From NCBI GenBank assembly GCA_013365365.1, contig JABVXU010000199.1, positions 1 to 64,000 of the forward strand: a stretch of DNA of 64,000 nucleotides, given 5' to 3'. The position numbers were made by a program, and so were the translations under genes. The notes beneath the pieces were generated by a model. That model saw nothing but the letters and a program-made list of their open reading frames with translations. It ran no database searches and was not told the origin of the DNA. This DNA comes from Cruorifilaria tuberocauda (taxonomy: Eukaryota > Nematoda > Chromadorea > Rhabditida > Onchocercidae). Shown here piece by piece: positions 40,001-52,652 of this stretch (within the stretch, counting starts at the first letter, position 1; every line of letters starts with the position of its first letter).

Positions 40001-43000
40001 CTACTATTTTAAATTTTTGACAATTTTTTTTCACTGCACTACGTCATATATATCAGTAGAATGATGACGAAAATAAATATCTCAAATCAGTTAAGGAATT
40101 CTGGTAGAACCATTTGAAGTTTGTCTAACCTGTCATTTTTCTATTTTGTTTAATCGATCATTTTAGGTCATGGACGAAGGAGGAAGATGCTCAACTAATG
40201 ACTTTGGCACATTGCATGCAGGTAAATGGTAAAATGAATTGGGAGAAAAGTAAGTATCTTAATTTCTACTCTGTGGTTGAATAGAAAGTTTTAAAATGAA
40301 AAATCTTAGATTTCTATTTTAGTGCTAGTCTTATCTAATATTTTAGTTGCTCATTACATGGAAGAACGGTCACGACAGCAATGCACAATTCGGTACAGGC
40401 GAGCACTTGACACTGATATCAAATTTGGTCGATGGGATGCTAGTGAAGATGTGGTAAGCATTTTTAGAGCTTTATACGAGCAACTTCTCATTTATATTAT
40501 CTAAAACTTGTGTTTCTCTTCAGTGTGCTATACTTTTGAAAAAGTTTAATAATTTAAAGTTTAGCAAATATCGTGTTGAAATTTGAGTATTTAGCTTTCA
40601 AAGATTGATGCTCGGCTTCAATAAATTTCAGTTTTTAACATGTTCTGTAAGCCGGTTTGGAACAAAAGATTGGATAAAGGTGGCATCATGTGTTCCAGGA
40701 AGGAGTGATTCTCAATGTCGTGATAGGTTTGCCACTTTTTTCCTAGAAGATATCTTAAATATTTATTAACTGTACAGCATTTACTTTACGTATTTTAGGT
40801 GGGTGAATGTGCTAGACAAAAGTATTAAAGTAGAGCCATGGTCAGTGGATGAGGATGAAAAGTTGCTTGAGGGAGTAAAAATTTTTGGAAAAGGTTAGTG
40901 AGGTGCCTCCAAACTTTTTTTATAATTCATATAAATGAGAAGTTACAAAAACTTACAAAAACTTCTTACTCAAATGTAACAATTAATCAAATCAGCGTAT
41001 TTTTGAGGTGAATGGTCGAGAATTTCAACAATGCTCCCAGGTCGTTCTGCTTCACATTGCAAGTCACGCTTCCGATCATTACTTTCAGCAAAAGTCAAGG
41101 TCTATCTTTCATAGTTTTGTTATAATTTTTATTTCATTCCATCATTATTTTTATATTTTTGTATCAAGTTTATTTCAGCTAGCTTCGGAATGTCGCTCAT
41201 ATCCATTCAGACGTTTTAACTGGAAAGGCAAATATCGGCGGCAAGAAGTAATCGTCGTTTTCATGTTTCAACTTTTGAAGAAAAGATTCATACATGTTTA
41301 TTGAGTGGAATCATATTTAGAAATATTGAGGTTTTTGTTTTAAAATTTAAGTATTTACATTATTTAGGTTGAAGCAACGTTCCGCAAGTTGTTAGCAGCT
41401 GATGGCAGAGGAGGTCTCGCGGAACAAGTTATGAATTCATTTGATATGGTAATTTTTTCTGATATTATTTAATGAAAAAAAAATACTTTATTTGAAAAAT
41501 AGATTAATTGCAGTGAATTTTTAGTTGGCGTTTCAAGTTCCAATAAGTCTAAGGATCTAAACTGCATTAGCGGTGCATCATAATACTTGTATATTGAATT
41601 CATTTCGAAATGAGTTATTATAGACGCGCGTTTAGTAGAAATTTCCTGTGTGTGCATTCTGGCTAGAGCTTTTTGCTATATGAATCCTTAATCAAGAATT
41701 AATAAAATGTTTTTTTGTTTTTCAAGATTTTTCTCAATATATTGCAAAACAAGTTTTGTTGCAGCGGGCATTAAGCGTCGATGAAATGGAAGCGTTATCT
41801 GCAATGGCACCTGAGCAAAGAATAATGGTAATGCAGTTCTTAAATGAAATTCGTGAAAAACGTTCAGAGAATGATGTAAAGGATAATCAATCGATTTGGA
41901 AATTGCTGAGCGATAAGTTGCAATTCAATACTAGGTAGGAGTTTTAAACATGACGAAACTAAACTAGCAAAAAGCGGTAAGCACTACAGGTGATTTAAAA
42001 ATTTTAGTTCAGGATAAAGGAATAAATTAATTATTGAAGTAAAGATTTCTAATATAAATAATTACCACTGATATTTAATTTCTGCAAAGCTTATATGCTT
42101 TATTTTTTATTGAAGAACTCATTTCTAAGAGCGAGTCAATATATCCATTAAAGGTCATGGAACTCGCTTCCAATTTTACTGTTGTATTTTTTAGTTACTT
42201 GGATAGTTCAACACAAAATGCTTTATTGAAGTATTACAAGAGATTTCTCGGCGGAATCGCAGGTGAACTTTTGACCTGTCATGAAAAAAATGAATTCGAT
42301 ATGAAATGCAGAGTGTTGCAAGAAACTGATCCAGAGGTTGCTTAATTTTTTTATCATGTATCATTAATACCGCTTATCTCCTATAATGTCATGACTTCCA
42401 CAATATTTTAAAAAAAAATCGTTTTCTGATATTGTTGGGTAGTAATTTAAAGCTTCCGATTGCAGTTAGAAAAATTAGATACTTTAGTTTTGTTGAAGAT
42501 TTTGAGAATTTATTCTGTTCCTTTGACATTGATTAAAGTATTATTGTTTTGCTTCACCAGCATCAAATTTCGATTTATGGTCCTGTAGTAATAGATTTTT
42601 GATCTTTCGTAAAAAATTACTTCAGTATGGCGTCTTAATTCGAAATTATTGTAGGCTGCAAAAGATTACGTTATCAATGCGTTATGTGATTTAATTGAGC
42701 GATTTGACAATTCAAAGTGTTACATGCATCAAAAGAAGTTTACCAGAAGTCAGGTTCTTGATGAAATTGGTCGTTACCTTAATTCGGTTGGTTTATTATC
42801 AATTTTGGTTTTGTCAGAAGAATATGCTCAATGTGAATTTTTTCTTTGCTCCAATGTTAAAAGATATTGAAAGAGAGTTTCCTCTTGTTAAATCCTACTT
42901 TCTCAATCAGTTTTTTAGGTTCTTATTGATGATGTAAATAAAGCTGTATCTTGTGGCACTAATGCTTTTGCTGTACCGCCTTGCACTGGATCACTGCACT

Positions 43001-45105
43001 TATACGAGAAAATCCAGGCATGTCATTTGCTGAAAGGGATGAATAGCTTTTACGTAACTCAGATGTCTGGTGGATGATAGCAAATAATTATCACATTTAG
43101 TTCATTGCATTTATTATTTTGATGATCTTATCCTTTTGATTCTGCAGTGATTCTGAAAATCACTGCTTTTCGATGAAAGTTATTCTTCACAGAAGTTTAA
43201 TAATTAAGATTAAATATCCGATTTCAAATTAAAATATAAGGAATATCATTAAAACTTGCTTATACAACTTAAACTTCATAAGTTTTTTTGCAACCTTATA
43301 ATTTGATGATTTCATAATTTATTAAGAATTTTAGCTAATTTTTGAATGGACTAGCACTAATACCCCATTTTTGGAATAGTGTTTCATTCCGTCAGAGTAA
43401 TGTGCAAACATATCTCTATTAATTTTTCAATCATTTACATTAATTTTCCGCTGATTTGTAAACGAAAGTTATTATTGCAGAAGCAAATGCATTTGTTGCG
43501 AGAATCCGCTGGAGAATTCTTTGAACCGCTTGTTTCGGTATGTTTCTTTCACTGTTTTCTTTCCGTTTTCCGTATCAACTGTATCCATTTCTCAAAAAAA
43601 GATGCCACTACTTCAGTAAAGCATAGAAATAAAATTGCAGGACCAAAACGATAACATATTTTTACAACTTTCACGGCAGATTATTACGGATCCTGAATAT
43701 GTTTTGCTCAAGGTATTTTTTTTACTCTTTTATTGTTCATGAGTAGTTCTATGTAGCATGTTTTCACAATTTTAGCATTTCCAATTGAGAACTTCTTGTG
43801 ATATATTTTAGGCAAAGTTGCGAACATTACTCTTTTGGCCAATGCTTTTGTATCGATCAATAGAGAGTAAAGAATCAGTAGAAAGAAGAATGTATTTACG
43901 TTCAATTGCTAGTATAAAATTAGCAGAACAACAAAAACAAGCTTTGGAAAGCCTTAAAGTACGACTTCAAAATCGAATACAACCTGATGAAAATCTAACA
44001 TCGGAACAGATAGCGATTCCGGAAGACGATGACTATGCTGCAGAATTGAGTGTTGGCGAATTCCTAAAGAAACGAATGTATAAACGGGTTAGTCACTATA
44101 AGAAAATCAGTTATTTCTGACATTTTTTAATTAGCGAAAAATAAAAAATTATGATCTAAGAATTCTGATTTTGGATCCATGTGTAATTTTTCTGCAATTA
44201 AATCTGCTGAATATTAAAGGGAACTTTCATATTTAACATATTTTTAATTGTCGTCTGAATTTTAGTCACGAAGGTACATTAATGATAAGAAAATAAGGCA
44301 GCAAGATATCAGTGAGACGAGCGTTACTGAATCTGATGTATCGAAAATCGCTGAAACTACGAGCCATCGTATTGACGAGTGTATCGAATCAGTTTGTACT
44401 GCCGTCCAGAAAATTTATGAGCGGGATTTTATGGTAAATCTTAAAATTTGCACTAAAATAATGATTGTTTATTTGGCAACTTAATATGCATATCGTAAGG
44501 TATGCTTAAAATCATAACAAAGTAATCCATTTAAGAAAATGCGGAAGAGTGATGATTATCACTTTTTAATTTGTTTAAACCACTCATTTTATAAAATTTA
44601 GATTCATGACGCTTATAAATTGGCTGCTGAAGAATCGCGTGAAAATTGTGAGTTTCAACTTAAAAATTTCAAATAGTCTTATAACATTTGAAGAAGTGAA
44701 CAAAATTAAGTTTTCCATCAAATTATATTTAGTGTCGTATACTGATCATTTCAAGGTCCTAAAACTAATATCATGGTGGACGTAATGAACGATGCGTTAG
44801 ATTCTGTCATCGATGAAATTGCTAGTAGTGGAATCAGTGAAACTGTCAGCTCTCTATCGAAGATGAACGTCGTAGATGGTGATAACTCTGAATGGAATGA
44901 AACTCTTTCAGCAAATCAACAGTCTGAATCATCCGTTATGAAAACCAGAAAGCGAAGTGCAGCTAAGGATGTTCCAAGTACTAGCGGACAAGCTAATAGA
45001 CCAAAGCGAGGTAGAAAACAAACAGGTGTCAAATTACTGGAAAAAAATGATACGAAAAAAGAGAAAGGGAAATTTAGCAGAACACGGGATGATAAAAGCT
45101 GTTAA
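37046..45105 (+). CDS. SNAPC4: SNAPC4 (SNAP190/SNPC-4) homologue, Myb-repeat snRNA transcription factor
   Basis: Twenty-seven exons, all phase-consistent, give about 1,055 residues. Exons include 37046-37163, 37874-38014, 38088-38201, 39534-39760, 40167-40249, 40347-40453, 40632-40726, 40799-40893, 41008-41093, 41765-41934, 43812-44087 and 44756-45105. Residues about 300-513 carry the family's consecutive Myb repeats (PWSSYEIQRL, SWTKEEDAQL, GRWDASED, PWSVDEDEKL) with recognition helices such as PGRSDSQCRDRW and PGRSASHCKSRF. The C-terminal part (TDPEYVLLKAKLRTLLFWPM, then acidic PEDDDY) resembles the C-terminus of vertebrate SNAPC4, so I treat it as one gene. Known role: DNA-binding subunit of SNAPc at the proximal sequence element of snRNA genes; in C. 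elegans also SL RNA and piRNA genes. The ATG lies two bases behind an acceptor, fitting trans-splicing. One intron appears to be GC-AG (donor after 43017). Weakest join: the exon starting near 38518. Confidence 0.88.
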
Positions 45106-46797
45106 TATTTATTATTAGGATTTCTGATCGAAAAGCTGAAAAAGCTTTTAACACTCATTAAGTACTCATTGTGATTACGGGTTTAACTCTGGAATCCCTC
45201 TTAAGATTTTCTTCTCTACAAAACTTTTTACCCTACCATTGGTTGAAATTTAAGTATTCCAGAATGTTATTATTCATTTCTTACGGGTTTAAATGTGTTT
45301 TATGTTTTACATATATTATTGTTCAACTTAACAAAGTATCTATAAAGAGAAGTTCTTCACAAAACAGAAATTACACACAATTTAATTTTATCGACAAGGC
45401 GTTAAACAGAATCTTCTGAGTTTAATAGCTTACCACCTAGGTTAATGTGGCTCCAGAAATACCATCTTTTTATTTTGGTTCACGCTAAGTGAATAACTTG
45501 AATCAATTGCAATGATTTAATTTGTGATGTTGCCTTCCGTATTGATGCGATTTTAAGGATCACTCATTATTGAAGTGCTAAATAATGCATCTCATATGGA
45601 TAGTGGATTAATAAGATTATTGATTTAACTGATTCAAGTTACATAAATTACGGAACAATTTAAGCATGTTCAATATCGTACGATCTTCCATCACTTAATG
45701 AATAATTATAATAAGCAATTATCTTCATTATCCATTAATAAAGAAATATGCATGCATTATTATTTTGATTTCGTTCCTAAGATTATTGCGTTATCAATGT
45801 AGAAACTGTAATAAGTTTGTAACAATTTATCGGTGTTGTATTTTATCTTATTATCAATACTAAAATTTAATTTATACTGAAAAAGTATCTACAGTAATTT
45901 AAAATATTTTTACACGCTTCAAATTTTAATTTTTCATAAGCGAGTATCTTCAATTAAGATCATATCATTTTGATCGAATTTAAATTGCAACATTTGATAA
46001 GCAATGTTTAGTGCATATGTATGAGGACTGAAAAGAAAAAAAACTGCTAAAAAGTAAATAGGGGAAGTCATTGTCGTTCTTAGTTCTTCTTTATTTTCTT
46101 TCCCCATTGCTTCGATGATTTTTAGCTAACCAACCAAACAACGAAGTTTACTCAAATCAATCCGGTTTCTTTCTCTTTGCTTTTGCGAAAATTTCCTCTT
46201 TTCTACCATCGATTTTTCATTTATTTTTATTCATTTTAGAATCGAAGTTCTTTTCCAGTTTTCTATCAGAACTTATTTAGCTAAGAATTATTTATTCATA
46301 GAAGTGCTTGAAAATACGCTACAGTCTGTTATAATTAATGAAATCCAATTGAATATTGGGAAACTTCATATAAAACTGAACACTGAACTTCTCTTTTTTC
46401 GTTTATTGAAAATCAATTGCAGAGATCGATATATTGTAAAAATGCCATAAGCAGTTTTTATATGTCTGAATTTGAATAGATTTAAACTTCTAGGAATCTA
46501 GTAGTGTAGGAATTTTTATTCTAATTCAAGAATTTCGGCACAAGAAATGGAATTTCTGATGATATTTGTTTTATAATTTCAACAAAAAAAAAATTATTCC
46601 TAATAATTCTTTTTGATTACACTATAATAATAAATTAATTGACTAATTCATTCAGCTTTTATCTAAATGTTCTCTATAAAGGATTTTCTGGAAATTTTTT
46701 CACTCTTTCTAGATACGAATAAGAAGCAACACCTTTTCCTATGCGGGAAAATATTTCAGAAAATTATCATGTAACATGTATTAATTAATTATAGACA
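45106..46797. other. Intergenic, no gene seen
   Basis: A very AT-rich interval between SNAPC4 and the Ig-domain gene. Only short uninformative frames were found (for example 45171-45419). No RNA gene was recognised. Confidence 0.5.
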
Positions 46798-47891
46798 ATG
46801 GATCGTTATATCCATACACCAAATAGTTTTTCATCAAATTATGGAATGCCATTGGTTAATGATTCTAGCATTTTTTGTCGATCCACACGAAAATATAGTC
46901 CATTAACCAAAGTGAGAGATGAAATCTTTGCTTTTTTTCCGATTTTCCGATTGGGTAATTAGACAAATATTCCGATCGTCATCCTTTTGTCTTTTTTTTT
47001 TGAAACTAAAATTGAGATAATGACTATTGTTGATAAAGAGATACCAGAAAAGCTCTTTCTCTAAAGCAAATCGCAAATAATTTAATTTGCATTGAATTGA
47101 GTAATTAATTCTTCGACTGTTTTGCAATTTGTATAGCAAGTTGATCAATTGGCATATAAATTACCGCATAATAAATATGCGAAAAATCCGTGGAGTTATG
47201 GACCGGAATTTCTTAAAGTATTTGGTGATGTTCATGCGCAAATTGGACAACAAGCATGTTTCGATTGTATTTTACTTGGTTCACCACGACCACGAGTTCG
47301 TTCTTCCTGTTTCTAAGATGACGGAAATTGTTATATCACGCATGCGTGTATACATTCTTGCAAGTAAATGAAATGCACTCATGCATGCATCGAGGAATAG
47401 TAAAAAAAACAGGAAAAAAGAACGAAATTGATGGATGAAACTTGACAGTCATGCATTGCATTCATCAATAAGAATATTACATGATAGACGAAATAGGTAT
47501 ATCAATGGATGCATAATTGATTTAAGATTTGAGCAAATTTTTAGTTAAACGATTGTCAATTTTTTATGCTTTCAAGAAAATAAAGTTGCAAAGAAAGACA
47601 AGAGAATACACTACTGACAAAATGATATGATTGATCAATGATATGACTACTGCTTTGATTGGCTTAAATTATTGTTTGAAAAATTAAAAGTGATGTATCT
47701 TTAAGGTATGTTGGTTATTTAACAACCAAAAGCTGAAATTTGACGATGTTCAAATTGATGATACAGCTGATTTATGCCGTTTAACGATACCTGTCATACA
47801 GCATTATCATTACGGTACTTACGTGGTATTGTGTGAAAATGAAGTTGGCCGAGCGGTAGCTTCTGCTAATCTTGTACCAATTTATGATTAA
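46798..47891 (+). CDS. Small I-set immunoglobulin-domain protein
   Basis: Three phase-0 exons (46798-46911, 47137-47295, 47706-47891) give 152 residues. From about residue 62 there is one I-set Ig domain: PEFLKVFGDVHAQIG, the core Cys of CFDCILLGSPRPR, the Trp of VCWLFNN, then DTADLCRLTI and the Y-x-C signature GTYVVLCENEVG. The domain is of the type in titin/twitchin-like and adhesion proteins. There is no signal peptide or membrane segment, so an intracellular, muscle-type role is likelier than a secreted one; this is inference. The 60-residue N-terminal part (Asn/Tyr/Pro-rich) has no recognised domain. The acceptor of exon 3 (TCTTTAAG) is non-typical but the frame and domain continue across it. 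The gene might extend further upstream. Confidence 0.75.
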
Positions 47892-49353
47892 TCGTGCTAC
47901 GTAGAAATATATGCTCTTCCTTAAACATGATATTATCATGAAATATTATTTATTCAAGATGATTAAATAAGTCAAGGAAATGCAGTAGATTTAGACATTA
48001 ATATGATGATATACGATGATAATTGATATGTGACCAATCATTATATTATAGGAGTCATAATTTCATAATTCATTATTATTATCATATTATAATAAAAATT
48101 ATTGTTTTCGATTCCAAATATAATTTAGAAACAGTTTTAGGTGCTGAAAACTGAACATTCTTGAAATGAAAAATAGCAATCATAATCAAAATTCAAGCTT
48201 GTCGTATTGGAAATAAAATCTTTTAAAATAAGAAGAAATGTTTTACATATATAAATTCAATTTTTCCACTAACTGAATTTCCAAATTATTATTTTGAGAG
48301 AAAGAAAGGAGAAATATGTCTTGTGCCTGAAGAATTTTCGAAATTATCTACTTTGACCCTTCACCTCATTTTTTCCTTTTACAATTTCTCTATAGATAAA
48401 AAAAATTAAATTTCCACTTTTTCAATAACTAAGGGTTAGGGAAATACACGGTGCCATTTTTCTATTGGTTTAATACTCAAAATATTTCTTACTTTTAATT
48501 GATTAAGGTAAAAGAAGAAAATAAATCCACCCTAATTAAATTCCTAAAGAAAGACAAGGAAAGAGAGGGAGATAAAGAATTATAAAATTTCTCAGGAAAT
48601 TTTATTTTTATTTAATCTTCAATTATTGAATTTCAATTTTTTAACATTAATAATAGAAACTGTAATGTACTTTAATTGTACTTTAATTATACCATATTTA
48701 TAAGATTAACAGTTCCTTCTTCATTTTACTTAATTGCACAAAATGATTTTGACAAAAATTCGCAAATTCACGCAGCATATTCAGAATGAATTAAATTTAC
48801 ACATTAAATTGTAAGCAAAATCATGCAGCATTTTCGGTGGTTATATGGGATTCCTCATAATATACAAAATCCCAGATAATCATACAGAATTCAGAATCTA
48901 TTAAAAAAACCTCTTTTTCTCCCATCTTGATTAAGTAAAAAAAATCCTCAATGATCCGGAAATTTGCAAAATGGGCAAAGAGCGGATAGAAGGTACGAGA
49001 GTGTGAGGCGAATTTATTCTCTTTGTTCTTTGGTCTGCTTAGTTTGTCCGCAGGATACGAGAGATCGATTCATAGTTTCGGGTTTTCCAGGACTTATTTA
49101 TTTTAAGGTATAATTATTTCCTTGTTTACTATATGATTAAATAGTCGATTAAATTAAATAGTGATTTGTCTATTTATTATTATATTTATTTAAATAGCTT
49201 ATGTATTCGCTTTCATTTATTCATGGGTAATCGATAAAAAAAATGACCAATTGATCATGATTTATCCATATTCTATGGCTCTTTTTTTTTCAAAATTTCC
49301 TTTTGCTTATTATTCAATATAATAAGAGTAGCTGAATGTTCCATTTTTTAGTT
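47892..49353. other. Intergenic between the Ig-domain gene and otubain
   Basis: AT-rich DNA with no coding signal. It ends in the TTTTTTAG acceptor (to 49351) that precedes the otubain ATG. Confidence 0.5.
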
Positions 49354-51669
49354 ATGTCAGAAATTACCGAAACGAAAGAAACTTCTGAAGATAATGAAAG
49401 TGACGAAGCATTTTCGACAGATCAGCAGCTAACGATGAATGGTGCAACACTGATCGAGCAGATCAATAAGCAGAAGAAAGAAATTGAGGACGAGGTAGGT
49501 TAAGCATTTAATTCTACTTCAAACATATTACTGTTTAAGCCAACAGTTAAGTGATCGTGAAGTCATTAAAGTGATGTTTTATAAGCACGATATTTTTTGG
49601 AAGTTCTGAAAATAATAAAATTCATTTATTTCTTTTATAATATTGCTCATATTTATCTCCTTTCTAAGTAGAGAACTGTGTAATATGAATGGAGTGAAGA
49701 CTCTCTTATTATTCGTCGTTATTATTTATTTATTGATGTCACTTGCAATCGTTCTGTTTTTCCTTGCCTCCTCGAAATTTAGATTTACAGGATATGATTA
49801 TTATTCTCTATAGCGAAACTGTGGATTCCTTTTATCAGACAAATGAAGAAAAATGATTTTATGAAAAAGTAATTTAGATAAGAAAGGAGCACCCACTGGT
49901 TGCTCGGAAGGAATCAATTAGCGTATTGCTAAGTGAATATGACCGAGACAAAAGTGCTGAATATTATCGAAAATCAGAGGTAATCAAAATTAATTTCGAG
50001 GAAATTAATAAGGGTATTTTTCTGACCATTCATGTCATTCTGTATAAATTAAGTTTCATGTTTTTGAAGGCATACTGCAAATAATAGTTGCAATGCGCTT
50101 TGCAATATTTTCATAATAGTTTAACAAAATGACGGATAAAATTTTAGGAATTGGCGAAAGTATATAGATATCTACGTCGTATTCGTGGTGATGGTTGTTG
50201 TTTCTATCGGGCTCTTCTTTGCGCACAGCTAGAATATATTCTAAGTGATCGGGAAGAATTAGCTAGGTTCTGTTTTCTTAATATTAAAAATTAATTGACT
50301 TTGCAAGGATTTTTAAGAAGTATTTCACATTGTTTGTTGTAGTGAAAACCTTTAATCATTGCAGATTTACAAAAATATGTAAAGAATGGCGGCACCGTTT
50401 AACAAAACTTGGATTTCCAGAATTTACTACAAACGATTTTTGTGACTGGGTATGTATAGATATACTTTTTTGCAGAGCATAAACATGTGTGTAAATATTG
50501 GCTGTTGTAAAGAATAAATTAACTTAATATCAGAAAAACAGATTTTATTTATACCAGAAGGAAGTAACAGATTCATAGATCACTTCTTGAAGCAAGTTCT
50601 TATGGCTTTATTTTTAAATAAATTGTATTTGTAGTTTGCGATCTTTTTTGTCCTGCTTTGTCGAACGCATTTTTTAATACAATTGTTTATTCAGTTCGAT
50701 GAATTGTTGGATGATATTGCAATGGCAAAATATGATGAAAATTTGCTTGTGGAAGCTTTGAATGAAGAAGGACGTTCAAATTACTACGTAACTTTTTTGA
50801 GGTTTGTATATCTTTTCAGTCAACTTATAAATATTTATAGCTTTATCAAAGATGCGTATTGAATACTATTCTTGGAAAAATCCTACAATGTCTTTTATGT
50901 AGTCCTATTTTCTCATGTTAATTACTGAAAATAAGCAGTGAAACCTTTAAAGATTCAGTCAAAATATTATCAGGTTTTATAAATTAAGAATTGTGGTAAC
51001 ATTTCAGAAACCTTAAAGCAGACATGAAATAATTTCTTTTTCGAGAATTATAAAATTTTTCTCCGCTTTAGGTTAGTCACATCTGGTTACTTGCGAGAAA
51101 ATGCTGCCGATTATGAGGGTTTTATTGATGGTGGACGTACGGTGGAGCAGTTTTGTCAATCTGAAATAGAACCAATGTTTAAAGATTGCGATCATTTAGC
51201 AATTATCGCTTTAACTAGAGCTATAGGTATTTATTAGAACTCTTATTTAATGAATAAGTGGGAATTATTTATGACAAGTACGGATAAATAGGTTAAAGAT
51301 AAAGATCGACCTCATTTTTGTCATAAATTTTAGTCGAAGAGTTCATGTTTTATCTCCAGACAATGTAAATGCGATTCGATGTTTTAAATGCTAACATTTT
51401 TGGAAACACTTTACTCTATGATGGGTTGGAAATATGAAAATCAATTATTATATTTTCGGTAAATGGAAATTTATAAGACGATCATAAATTCAGTGGAACT
51501 GTGAACATAAAATGAATAGATTGCAGGAGTATCAATTCGTATTGAATATATGGATCGAACGGCAGCACCGCATCATGGCTGGTTTTATGATTTTATTGTT
51601 GATAAGAAGCTACCAAGGCATTTTTTTCTTTATCGTCCGGGTCATTATGATATTATTTACAAGACGTAA
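49354..51669 (+). CDS. OTUB1: Otubain (OTUB1-type deubiquitinase)
   Basis: Seven exons (49354-49494, 49878-49979, 50148-50266, 50365-50449, 50695-50801, 51072-51226, 51527-51669) give 283 residues. This is the full otubain (peptidase C65) fold: HPLVARKESISVLLSEY, then the catalytic box with D96 and C99 (GDGCCFYRA), FTTNDFCDWF, LVTSGYLRENA, FIDGGRTVEQFC, and the C-terminal His box RPGHYDIIYK with H276. Vertebrate OTUB1 cleaves Lys48-linked ubiquitin chains and also inhibits UBC13-type E2 enzymes by binding them. The acidic N-terminal 45 residues are typical of the family. The residue before the catalytic Cys is Cys rather than the usual Asn. The ATG lies two bases behind a TTTTTTAG acceptor, suggesting a trans-spliced start. 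Confidence 0.92.
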
Positions 51670-52371
51670 TGGCCTTATTTTTTATTTCTTTTTTGGCAGT
51701 TTTGTCCCAACTCCAATTTGTTAAGTTTACTGAATCCGAGTTTGTTAGAAATTGTCCGTTTTGTAAAAGATGGAGGTCATATAAATATATATATATATAT
51801 ATAAAGGTAACTAAATAATGGTTAATTAAAGCTGAAAGTTGGCAAGATTTTCGAAAGAACTCTTTCGCAAATCTTACCACGTATAATTTAATCAAATTTT
51901 TTAATGATTGAGTCGTGAGCTGTTTTTAGGAAAATTTTGTTTATTTAGTGTACTTCAGAGCTCCAGTTTATTCGTCTTTGGTTTTTGGAAATTTTGAATG
52001 TTGTCAATTATAATTTACGTGGTCTTTCAGTTATTGACAGTTCAACTATAATGCCTATTGAATGTAATTTTTTGATGGCATAAATAGCCTCATGAGTTTA
52101 TGGTGCAAACTTATCTAATGGCGTAATAGAGAATATATTGATAATAATTATTTATATATCCGTTGAAAAGTTATTCAGAACTGCTTAAAGCTCGTAAGAA
52201 ATTAGATATTTTCTGATTTAATAAATATTAAATTTTGTTCCATTATATGAAGTCCATGTTATCGCATATATAGTGTTATTCAAAAAGGTACATTTAATTA
52301 TCGAATACTCTACAATATTTGTTATAGAGTTATTTGTAAATTCACAAAGAAACATGTCAATTAAAATTCGT
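51670..52371. other. Intergenic after otubain, with a (TA)n tract
   Basis: No gene seen. A TA dinucleotide run lies at 51785-51803. The minus-strand frame at 52218-52439 overlaps the small frame described next and shows no domain. Confidence 0.5.
51785..51803. repeat. (TA)n microsatellite
   Basis: About nine TA units, intergenic, near the otubain 3' end. Confidence 0.85.
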
Positions 52372-52560
52372 TTAAACCGATTTATGAAAGTTTTCGGAAT
52401 AATCGGAATGTATGTTTTGAGCTGATTCAGATCTGGCACAAGTATGATCGGTTTCTTTTGAGAGAGTCATTTTACGACTGTGTGTACTACCGATACTGAT
52501 TGTTGTCGGTTGAATTATTTTTTCTGGTGATGTCACTCGTACACAATTACTGGAAGACAT
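52372..52560 (-). CDS. Hypothetical small Ser/Thr-rich protein
   Basis: A 62-residue frame with an ATG at 52560, polar and rich in Ser, Thr and His (for example TISIGSTHSRKMTLSKETDH), without recognised domain or signal peptide. It starts about 90 bp downstream of the stop of the membrane-protein gene on the same strand, a spacing seen in nematode operons. Its composition is more protein-like than the surrounding noise. No clear trans-splice acceptor sits just before the ATG, so it may be chance. Confidence 0.25.
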   Translation of the reverse strand: MSSSNCVRVTSPEKIIQPTTISIGSTHSRKMTLSKETDHTCARSESAQNIHSDYSENFHKSV

Positions 52561-52652
52561 TTTTTTTCACTTTTCATTTTTAATAGCTTAAAAGATTTCT
52601 GTCTACTAGATATAACGGTGATTTTTTTAAGTGTCTAGATTAGTATTGGTAC

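Noticed and set aside
41765..45105. Idea that the C-terminal half of SNAPC4 is a separate operon gene
   Set aside because: The exons join in phase to the Myb half, and the segment around 43641-43900 resembles the C-terminus of vertebrate SNAPC4.
46950..46970. Partial match to the reverse complement of SL1 (TTGGGTAATTAGAC)
   Set aside because: Only about 13 bases agree, the conserved CTCAAAC end is absent, and it lies in an intron of the Ig-domain gene without a donor-like neighbour.
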